From contig NZ_CP140152.1 in the NCBI RefSeq assembly GCF_034479515.1, positions 372,001 through 436,000 of the forward strand: a stretch of 64,000 nucleotides of DNA, given 5' to 3'. Of the stretch, positions 33,391 through 43,280 are shown piece by piece. Numbering within the stretch: the first letter of the stretch is position 1; each line of letters starts with the position of its first letter. A model generated the notes under the pieces. The model saw only the letters and a program-made list of their open reading frames with translations. It was not told the DNA's origin and ran no database searches. This DNA is from Duganella zoogloeoides (GTDB lineage Bacteria > Pseudomonadota > Gammaproteobacteria > Burkholderiales > Burkholderiaceae_D). Both the position numbers and the translations under genes were made by a program.

Positions 33391-33464
33391 GAGTAGCACT
33401 GGTCAGTAATGACTCCTCATCAAGCGTTCACACTTATCGACTGTCAATTAGAAGAACAGCATTT

Positions 33465-33541
33465 GGGGCTGTAGCTCAGCTGGTTAGAGCACCGTGTTGA
33501 TAACGCGGGGGTCGTTGGTTCGAGTCCAACCAGCCCTACCA
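33465..33541 (+). tRNA. ileT: tRNA-Ile (GAU), operon 2
   Basis: Identical 77-nt tRNA with anticodon GAT at 33499-33501 and encoded CCA. Confidence 0.98.
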
Positions 33542-33552
33542 GTCTTACCCAT

Positions 33553-33628
33553 GGGGGATTAGCTCAGCTGGGAGAGCACCTGCTTTGCAAGCAGGGGGTC
33601 GTCGGTTCGATCCCGTCATCCTCCACCA
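33553..33628 (+). tRNA. alaT: tRNA-Ala (UGC), operon 2
   Basis: Identical 76-nt tRNA. The spacer to tRNA-Ile is only 11 bases here, against 30 in operons 1 and 3. Confidence 0.98.
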
Positions 33629-33687
33629 AGAGTTCAAACGTAAATCAAAGCGATTTAGGTTTGGTCTTTTAGAGACCAAGTGCTGTA

Positions 33688-33700
33688 TGTTCTTTAACAA
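33688..33700 (+). promoter_or_regulatory. boxA antitermination site, 23S side of rrn2
   Basis: TGTTCTTTAACAA between tRNA-Ala and 23S, as in the other operons. Confidence 0.75.
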
Positions 33701-33849
33701 TCTGGAAGAAGTAAGTAGATTTTTATGTGTCGTGTTACGCTAAAACGTAATGCGATGGGTAATGATTGTATGTATCAACAAACGCAACAACGTAGTACTT
33801 CTTATTCCTATAAACGCTCCTTGTTTAGTCGCAGGGGCTAACGTTATAG

Positions 33850-36723
<2,874 letters not shown>

Positions 36724-36871
36724 ATAACCTTAGCAGGTTGTAGCGAATAAGAAGTGCGTTGGAACGTTCGTTGATACACAACTTCATTACCCAGGTGAGC
36801 ATGACTCACCAACTACTTACCAATTCCAGATTCTGAGTAACGTTCACAAGAACGCGACTCGTACAGTTCAA

Positions 36872-36987
36872 TGCCTGATGACCATAGCAAATCGGTCCCA
36901 CCCCTTCCCATCCCGAACAGGACCGTGAAACGATTTTGCGCCGATGATAGTGCTGCAACCAGTGTGAAAGTAGGTTATCTTCAGGCT
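36872..36987 (+). rRNA. rrf: 5S ribosomal RNA, operon 2 (first copy)
   Basis: A 116-nt 5S gene, the same as operon 1 except for T instead of G at 36980. A terminator follows 15 bases later. Confidence 0.96.
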
Positions 36988-37001
36988 AGTTATATAGAAA
37001 C

Positions 37002-37045
37002 AGCCCCGCTGTGGTGATCCCAAGGTGATCCAGGCGGGGCTTTTT
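37002..37045 (+). terminator. Terminator between the two 5S genes of rrn2
   Basis: AGCCCCGC (37002-37009) pairs with GCGGGGCT (37034-37041), then a run of five T. It separates the two 5S genes. Confidence 0.8.
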
Positions 37046-37103
37046 CACCCCCAATTTATTAAAGCGGCGCGGAAAAAGACGCGACGCCCGTAGTACCGGT
37101 CAA

Positions 37104-37219
37104 TGCTTGATGACCATAGCAAGTCGGTCCCACCCCTTCCCATCCCGAACAGGACCGTGAAACGACTTTGCGCCGATGATAGTGCTGCAACCAGTGTGAA
37201 AGTAGGTTATCGTCAAGCT
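37104..37219 (+). rRNA. rrf: Additional 5S ribosomal RNA downstream of rrn2
   Basis: A second complete 116-nt 5S gene 116 bases after the first. Compared with the other copies the terminal stem is TGCTTGA/TCAAGCT instead of TGCCTGA/TCAGGCT, and an internal A-T pair is G-C (CAAGTCGG with CGACTTTG). Both changes keep pairing, so it looks functional rather than a pseudogene. A terminator stands before it, and I see no convincing promoter of its own. Expression would need readthrough. Confidence 0.93.
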
Positions 37220-37229
37220 AGTTATACTT

Positions 37230-37269
37230 AAAAGCCCCACCGAGCGCGCAACGCTGGTGGGGCTTTTTT
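37230..37269 (+). terminator. Final rrn2 terminator
   Basis: A strong hairpin with AAAGCCCCACC (37231-37241) against GGTGGGGCTTT plus an inner AGCG/CGCT stem, then six T. It also lies at the end of the convergent minus-strand gene and may serve both. Confidence 0.88.
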
Positions 37270-37279
37270 CATTCCAGTA

Positions 37280-38878
37280 TCATAAATTTTCCAGGTTCGG
37301 ACCCCGCAGGTTGACCAGCAATGCGCGGCCTTGGCCATCGATGCGGAACTCGCCGTACCTGGCTGCGCTCCAGCGCTGCGCTTCCCCTTCCTTGAAGTAC
37401 CAGGCATTACTCGCTGGCCGCAATCCGCTGCGGGTCTGTACCAGCTCGATCATGATTTCGTCTGCGGCCAATGGCTGGTCCGTCGCCAGTCGCTGTATCA
37501 CCGCCACACCTCGATGATCGATGGCGGCAACGACCTTGGCACGGCGCGCGGTGCGCAGCGTTTCCAGTGGCGGCAGCTGGAAATTCAGTGTCATGTAATC
37601 CCCTTGCATCAATGAGCGCGGATCAGCGGGCGCCAGCGCGATAAACACCGGGCGGCCGCTGCTGATCAGCGTCTCTTTTTGCCAGATCGAAAAATTAGCG
37701 ACGACCAGCGTGAGCGCCAGTGACGTGACGATGCCTGCCCGCTGCGCCCGCGTGGTCGTCAATACCGATGGCTGCGTCGACGGCAGAACAGCTGCTTGGC
37801 CATTGACGTCTCGGCTCAGCCAGGCAATCACGCCGAACGCGGCGCCCATGGCAACCATGATCGCGGCCTTGGTGGCGAGCGTGACCTCGAGCTGGTAATA
37901 AAATGTGCCGATGATCCAGGCGGCAGCGACCGCACTGGCCACCGCCAGCCGCCAGCGGCCGCTGCCCACGCAGGCGGCCAGTGCCAGCAGGGCGGCCCCC
38001 AGCCCCGGCACCAGCCACGACAGGATGGCAAGTATCGCGGCGGCAGCCGCATAACGTGGCGCCCGTAACACCGGCCAGCGTTGGGCCAGCCACCCGGCAC
38101 CGGCAACTGCCATCACGGCCGACACTACCTGGATCAGCGAATAGGAAGAATCTGCCACATCCGCGAGGTGTGCAGTGCCGCTACGCATATTCCCCAGTGC
38201 CGCAGGCGATAAAAACGTGGCGCCGGCATCGTAGGCCAGCGCTGCCAACGTCAGCAGGATCCAGCCGTTGGACATGGTCTCCAGCACGATCATCCGGTGC
38301 GCATTCGCGCGCGATGGTGCCTGGCTGTCGGCAAAGAATGCGGCGATCAGCCACACCAGCAACGCCAGCTGATTGCCGGCCCACAAATTCAGATGCCCGG
38401 AGCCGTGCAGATCGGTATTCATCAGGATAAAGGTAAGGCTTGCAAGTGCACCGAGCAGCACCCGCAACCAGTGTTGCGGCACCAGCCACGCAGTCCCGAT
38501 AGCCAGCCCCAGCAGCAGCGCCTCGGCGGCGATATACGGGATGTCGCGAAACAGCCCAAACACCAGCAACGCACCGCCGACCAGCAACACCGGCAAGCCC
38601 AGCTGCTCGACAAACGGTGACACGGTGTTCGACCGCAGCACGCGCACAGCGCCATACAGCAAGACTGCGCCCAGCGCATAGGTCAGCACCCCTTGCTCGA
38701 GCGCGCTGCCGAAGAGCATGAACAATACGCCCAACAACGGCACCGCGGCCAGCCATGCGCCCAGCCCCGTCATCAGCACCACCGGCCAGGGCCGCGGGGC
38801 CGAGCGGGGCGCGGTGTCGTGCGTCAAAATGCCTTCGGTCGTTGCGGCCTGAATCAAATCTTGCATACGCTGTCTCAT
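37280..38878 (-). CDS. DUF4401 / GDYXXLXY-domain membrane protein
   Basis: A 532-residue integral membrane protein. The first 380 residues contain about 10-12 hydrophobic helices, as in DUF4401. The C-terminal 150 residues are periplasmic-like and hold the GDYMTLNF signature of the GDYXXLXY domain, usually a separate gene. So this is a natural fusion of the two domains. ATG 38878 overlaps the DUF2157 stop (ATGA); the longer open frame upstream lies inside DUF2157. Function unknown; the trio DUF2157-DUF4401-GDYXXLXY recurs in proteobacteria. Confidence 0.85.
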   Translation of the reverse strand: MRQRMQDLIQAATTEGILTHDTAPRSAPRPWPVVLMTGLGAWLAAVPLLGVLFMLFGSALEQGVLTYALGAVLLYGAVRVLRSNTVSPFVEQLGLPVLLVGGALLVFGLFRDIPYIAAEALLLGLAIGTAWLVPQHWLRVLLGALASLTFILMNTDLHGSGHLNLWAGNQLALLVWLIAAFFADSQAPSRANAHRMIVLETMSNGWILLTLAALAYDAGATFLSPAALGNMRSGTAHLADVADSSYSLIQVVSAVMAVAGAGWLAQRWPVLRAPRYAAAAAILAILSWLVPGLGAALLALAACVGSGRWRLAVASAVAAAWIIGTFYYQLEVTLATKAAIMVAMGAAFGVIAWLSRDVNGQAAVLPSTQPSVLTTTRAQRAGIVTSLALTLVVANFSIWQKETLISSGRPVFIALAPADPRSLMQGDYMTLNFQLPPLETLRTARRAKVVAAIDHRGVAVIQRLATDQPLAADEIMIELVQTRSGLRPASNAWYFKEGEAQRWSAARYGEFRIDGQGRALLVNLRGPNLENL

Positions 38879-39852
38879 ACGATGTGCTCCCCGCCGTGCA
38901 CGCGCGCCACATGCACGATCCATTTGACGGTGCCGGCCAGCAGCGCGGCCGATACCAGGCCGATCAACAACAGGGCACCGATTTCATTGCCGCGCACGCC
39001 GAGCAGCAGTTGCGCCATGCCGCACACCAGCACGCCATTTGCCGCCAGTCCCAGCGCGCTGAGGATAAAGATGTCGAATAGGGCACGGCGGCTGAAGGCA
39101 AACGCCAGTGTCGCCACGATCAGTAGTGCAAGTGGATAGAAACCGCTGTCGCTGGCGGAGAACAGGCTGATCAAGGCCATGGTTGCCAGGCCGACGATCG
39201 CGTAGATCATGCTCAGACGCACCGGCCAGGCGCCGGCGCCAGTCCAGGCGCGCGGCGCGAACTTGAAGACCAATGCCAGCGCCAAGGCCGGTACCCATGA
39301 GCCGAGGCTGTCGATCAGCGAGATATCGTTTTTCCACCACCAGTTATTGGTCTGCGCCTGCGCCAGCAACTGGGTGGCGGTGAGGGCAACAATGGTCCAT
39401 GCCACCCATAACACGTCGTGACGCACGGCCAGGCACAGCGGCAAAGTGAGCGCGGCCCATAGCGCGAACAGCTGCCAGGGGTCGGCGCCGGTCTGGTAAG
39501 TCTGGCCGAAATAAGCGAACAGGCCGCCGCAGGCAATAAAGCCCAGCAGTGCAAGCGGAATGCGGGCGGCGAGCAAGCGCCATGCGCCGAGCAGGGTAGC
39601 GGCTACCACCGCCTGCAGCAGCACAAAGCGGGCGCTACGCGGCAACGCTTCCCAGTTGGCGGCCACCCAGAACACCAGGCCGAGTCCAGCCAGCACCGCC
39701 GCCAGCACCGCGATACCGAACGGCAGGTAGCGCAGCAGCGACGGCGGCGGCGCATCGAGCGCCGCCAGTTGCCGCAACCGGCGACCAGCAGCGGGTGCCA
39801 GGTTGTGGCGCTCGGCCAGGACGAGTATCGCAACGCGGAGATTCATGGGCAT
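38875..39852 (-). CDS. DUF2157 membrane protein
   Basis: A 325-residue protein with a short soluble N-terminus (helical, RRLRQLAAL) and about nine membrane helices, including GIAVLAAVLAGLGLVFWVAANW, typical of DUF2157. Two ATG codons two residues apart (39852, 39846) are both possible. It is translationally coupled to the DUF4401/GDYXXLXY gene. No function is known; the conserved pairing suggests a membrane complex. Confidence 0.82.
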   Translation of the reverse strand: MPMNLRVAILVLAERHNLAPAAGRRLRQLAALDAPPPSLLRYLPFGIAVLAAVLAGLGLVFWVAANWEALPRSARFVLLQAVVAATLLGAWRLLAARIPLALLGFIACGGLFAYFGQTYQTGADPWQLFALWAALTLPLCLAVRHDVLWVAWTIVALTATQLLAQAQTNNWWWKNDISLIDSLGSWVPALALALVFKFAPRAWTGAGAWPVRLSMIYAIVGLATMALISLFSASDSGFYPLALLIVATLAFAFSRRALFDIFILSALGLAANGVLVCGMAQLLLGVRGNEIGALLLIGLVSAALLAGTVKWIVHVARVHGGEHIV

Positions 39853-39907
39853 TCCACAAGTTATGGTATGCCAAGATTACTCTTTTTTTAACTACTCCGG
39901 TGCTGCC

Positions 39908-42028
39908 TTAGAACTGGTACGCCGCACTCACACCCAACAACCAGTTACGTTGCGGCGCCGCCTCGTAGTAGCGCTTGTTGGTATCGCCCACGATCACCGA
40001 GCCGACATAGTTCTTGTCGAGCAGGTTGTTCAAGCGCGCGAACTGCTTGAAGCGCCAGCCGTTCCATTGCTGGTTGGCGCTCACGCGCGCGTTGACGATG
40101 CCATAGCCGGGCGCCGCCTGGTCGGCGTTGGCGTCGTCCGCGTAGATTTTGCCGGTGGCGATGCCTTCCAGGGCGGCGCCGAAGCGGTCGGCGCTGTCTT
40201 TCCACGCCAGCTCGGCATACGCATTGGCTTTCGGCACGCCGGGCAGGCGGCTGCCCTCCGGGACGGCGCCAAACGCCTGATCGTATGTTGCACGTAGGGC
40301 GGTCAGTGCTACGCGCGTGCTCAGGCCGTACTGCCACGAGGAGTCGAGCGATACTTCGAGTCCGCGGCGCAGCGTCTTGCTGGCGTTGCGGTAGCTGGTA
40401 CGGCCGCCGCCGCTGCTATCGACCACCACTTCGTCGGTGGTGCGGGCCTGGAAGATGGCGGTGTTCAGGCTGGTACGGTCGTCAAGTTTGGTTTTGACGC
40501 CGGTTTCCAGGTGCGTGCTGCGCGCCGGTTTCAATCCGAAATTGAAGCCGCCCGTGCTTGAATAAAACAGTTCATTCAGGGTGGGCGTTTCGAAGCCGCG
40601 TGCGGCGCTGGCGTACACGTTGACCATCGGCGTTACGCGGTACAGTACGCCCAGCACCGGCGTGGTGTGGCTGTACTCGAGGTTGCCGCTGTCGTTGCCG
40701 TTGCTCAGGTAGCGGTCATCGACCGCCACCTTGACGTTGCTGCGGCGTACGCCCGCGCTGAGCATCCATGCACCGGTCTGCCATTCGGCCTGCAGGTATG
40801 GATCGAGGTTCGACACTACGTCCTGCTCGTCGCGGCGCAGCGCGCCTTTTACGCCGAACTGGGTACCGATGTAATTTTCGTAGCCTTTGCGATCATCGTT
40901 CGAGCGGCCGTATTCGACGCCGAACGTGGTGCTCAGCTTGCCGCCGGCCAGTGCGCTGACGTGTGTCCAGCTCACATCGGCGCCATAGAAATCGCGGTCG
41001 AAGTCGATCACGCCGCCCGAGTGCGTGGCCGGCGCCTGGAATGCACGCGAGAACGACTGGTACTGGATCACCTGGCGGTTGCCCCCGTACGTCATCACGC
41101 GCAGGCGGTCGTCGCCGAACTGCTGTTCCCAGTTGGCGCCGATTTGCTGGTGGTCGATGCTTTTGCGGGTGTCGTAGCGGTCGGCCAGCGTGCGCTTCGG
41201 CGTTTGCGTGTCGGATGCATCGGTTTCGCCGGCGCGCGGGTCGCGCTGGTACGTCGCCCACGACACGCCCAGCGGATCTTGCGTGTCCTTCTGGCGCAGG
41301 CCGTTGGCGACGATGGTCAGCTTGGCGTTGTCAACGGGCGCCAGCGTCAGCTTGGCGAATGCCTGGTCGCGGGTGGCGGCGCTGTGGGCGCGGTAGCCGT
41401 CGGTCTCGAAGCGCGACGCGTCGAGCACATAGCCCACCGCGCCTTGCTTGCCCTGGGCATTCACGTCGGCCTTGCGGCTGCCGTAGCTGCCGGCGCTGAA
41501 GCTGGTCTCGACCGTGGGCGCGCCGTCGCCGTCACGGGTAAACATCTGGATCACGCCGCCCGAGTGGTTGCCGTAAATGGCCGAGAACGGGCCGCGCAGC
41601 ACTTCGATGCGTTCGGCCATGTCGAGGTTGAAGGTGGCGGCCTGGCCCTGGCCGTCGGGCATGCTAGCCGGGATGCCGTCGGCAATCAGGCGCACGCCGC
41701 GCACGCCAAACGTGGACCGGGCGCCGAAACCGCGCGACGAGATCTGCAAATCCTGCGCATAGTTCTGGCGATTTTGCGCCACCAGCCCCGGAACGGCGGC
41801 CAGTGCTTCGCTGGCGTTGACGCGCGGCTGGCTTTGCTGGATGCGGCTGGCGTCGATGACGTCGATCGAAGCCGGCATGTCGAAGACCGTGTGGCCTACG
41901 CGGGTGGCGCTCACCACCACCACGTCGGCCATCGGCAAGGCCGCCGGTTCCTCGGCAAACGCGGTGGTGGAACCTGCCATCGCGACCAGCGCGGCAAGGA
42001 CATTCCTGCAAACAGGATTTTGCTGCAT
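39908..42028 (-). CDS. TonB-dependent receptor in the PQQ alcohol dehydrogenase operon
   Basis: A 706-residue outer-membrane receptor. The signal peptide ends near AFAEEP, a TonB box-like VVVVSATRVG follows, the plug holds QISSRGFGARSTFGVRG and RIEVLRGPFSAIYGNHSGG, and the barrel ends in an aromatic residue (SAAYQF). CGGAG five bases before ATG 42028 is a good ribosome site. It is the last gene behind the PQQ dehydrogenase, pentapeptide protein and cytochrome. The plug resembles the PqqU/YncD group, so import of PQQ is a reasonable guess, but other ligands cannot be excluded. Confidence 0.85.
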   Translation of the reverse strand: MQQNPVCRNVLAALVAMAGSTTAFAEEPAALPMADVVVVSATRVGHTVFDMPASIDVIDASRIQQSQPRVNASEALAAVPGLVAQNRQNYAQDLQISSRGFGARSTFGVRGVRLIADGIPASMPDGQGQAATFNLDMAERIEVLRGPFSAIYGNHSGGVIQMFTRDGDGAPTVETSFSAGSYGSRKADVNAQGKQGAVGYVLDASRFETDGYRAHSAATRDQAFAKLTLAPVDNAKLTIVANGLRQKDTQDPLGVSWATYQRDPRAGETDASDTQTPKRTLADRYDTRKSIDHQQIGANWEQQFGDDRLRVMTYGGNRQVIQYQSFSRAFQAPATHSGGVIDFDRDFYGADVSWTHVSALAGGKLSTTFGVEYGRSNDDRKGYENYIGTQFGVKGALRRDEQDVVSNLDPYLQAEWQTGAWMLSAGVRRSNVKVAVDDRYLSNGNDSGNLEYSHTTPVLGVLYRVTPMVNVYASAARGFETPTLNELFYSSTGGFNFGLKPARSTHLETGVKTKLDDRTSLNTAIFQARTTDEVVVDSSGGGRTSYRNASKTLRRGLEVSLDSSWQYGLSTRVALTALRATYDQAFGAVPEGSRLPGVPKANAYAELAWKDSADRFGAALEGIATGKIYADDANADQAAPGYGIVNARVSANQQWNGWRFKQFARLNNLLDKNYVGSVIVGDTNKRYYEAAPQRNWLLGVSAAYQF

Positions 42029-42049
42029 AAAGACTCCGTATAGTGTGGG

Positions 42050-42478
42050 CTAGTGCTTGTCGTGTTCGGCGTCGAAGCTGGTCTTGAGGCGCGACGCCGC
42101 CAGCGGGCGGGTTTCGATAAAGCTGCGCACGGCCCAGATTTCCTGCGTCGTCAGCACGTCGCGCCACGGTGGCATGTAGATGATGCCGGCGCGAACCTTG
42201 CCCGAATTCACCGCCATCATAAAGTAGCCGTCCACATCCTGCAGGCAGCGTGCCTGCAGTGCGGTGGCCTTCAATTGCTGGCAAAAACTGTTCAGGCGGC
42301 GCAGGTCGGGTGCCTCGGCCGATGGCTGCGTGGCCTGCTCGCCGTGGCAGCGCGCGCAGTTGGCCTGGTAGACCTGGCCGCCGAGAGCGATGGCGCTGGC
42401 ATCGCCGCGCGATGGGTTGCCGTCGGCGTGCGCGGACAGCGCCGCCAGCAGCAGCGGAAGTATCAATAAACGGTGCAT
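42050..42478 (-). CDS. Monohaem cytochrome c, PedF-like
   Basis: A 142-residue periplasmic cytochrome with signal peptide MHRLLILPLLLAALSAHA and one haem site, NCARCHG. A likely axial methionine lies in IIYMPPW. Extra cysteines (NSFC, ARC) flank a small insertion, also found in the PedF-like protein at 45844-46329; the two share AP-D-LR-L and MPP-TQEAIWAV/R-S/AYLE-like blocks. It probably accepts electrons from the PQQ dehydrogenase. GGAG at 42486-42489 supports the start. Confidence 0.88.
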   Translation of the reverse strand: MHRLLILPLLLAALSAHADGNPSRGDASAIALGGQVYQANCARCHGEQATQPSAEAPDLRRLNSFCQQLKATALQARCLQDVDGYFMMAVNSGKVRAGIIYMPPWRDVLTTQEIWAVRSFIETRPLAASRLKTSFDAEHDKH

Positions 42479-42492
42479 GGCGTGCTCCGGTG

Positions 42493-43095
42493 TTACCAGT
42501 CGGTGGGGCAGCCTTTGCAGCCCTCCAGGTTGGCGTCGGGGAAAATGGTAAAGCGCAGGATGGCTCGCTCCAGGTTGGCGTTTTTGAGGTTGCTGCCCCA
42601 AAACTTGGCTTCCTGCAGGTCGGCATCGATCAGCACCGCGCCGTCGAGATTGGCCAGGTTCAGGCGCGCCGCTTCCAGGCTGGCGCCGCGCAGGTCGGCG
42701 CCTTCCATGTCGGCGCGCATCAGCCGGCTGGTTTCGAGGTTGATGCCGGCCAGCACAGCCTGGCGGAACGATGCGCCCGGTGCATTGAGCGAGTACGCCA
42801 TGGCGCCGGTGAGGTCGGCGCCATCGAGCAGGGCGCCGGCCAGGTTGGCGCTGCGCAGGTTGGCGCGCATCAGGCGGGCGCCGCGCAAGTCGGCGCCGTG
42901 CAAGTCCTTGCCCACCAGGTTGGCGCCGCGCAGGTCGGCATTTGCACACTGTGCATACGGCCACAGGTGACAACTGTTGATGACGACAACCTCGGGCGCC
43001 GCTTCACCGTTGACGACCTGCGCTGCGGCCGGCAACGCCAGGCACAGCGTTGCCAGCATGGTCGTCCATAGCGCCGCCGTCAGGCGCGGGCCCAT
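42493..43095 (-). CDS. Secreted pentapeptide-repeat protein
   Basis: A 200-residue protein with a Sec signal (MGPRLTAALWTTMLATLCL then ALPAAAQ) and a region of about 25 A(D/N)LxX repeats (ADLRGANLVG, ANLRSANLAG, ADMEGADLRG), expected to fold as a right-handed quadrilateral helix. It starts with CHLWPYAQC and ends GCKGCPTDW, so two cysteine pairs cap the repeats. In-frame starts at 43116, 43140 and 43281 would extend it by up to 62 residues; the last overlaps the dehydrogenase stop by one base. I prefer 43095 because it starts a proper signal peptide. Function is unknown; it lies between a PQQ dehydrogenase and its cytochrome. Confidence 0.8.
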   Translation of the reverse strand: MGPRLTAALWTTMLATLCLALPAAAQVVNGEAAPEVVVINSCHLWPYAQCANADLRGANLVGKDLHGADLRGARLMRANLRSANLAGALLDGADLTGAMAYSLNAPGASFRQAVLAGINLETSRLMRADMEGADLRGASLEAARLNLANLDGAVLIDADLQEAKFWGSNLKNANLERAILRFTIFPDANLEGCKGCPTDW

Positions 43096-43280
43096 GCCCG
43101 CACCCACGCCCGGCATGGCCGGCCAACGCGCCAGCGCCATGCGCGATACTGGCTGGCGCCGCACCGGCGCGCTGCTGTGCGTATCGGCGGTGCAGCTGTT
43201 GATGCCGTTATCGGCCTCGCGATGGGCATGGCCATGGGAGGCATTCGGCGCGACTGCCACCCGGTGCGGCAGCGTCGTCA

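Noticed and set aside
37104..37219. The extra 5S as a degraded pseudogene
   Set aside because: Its length is full and its differences are compensated in stems.
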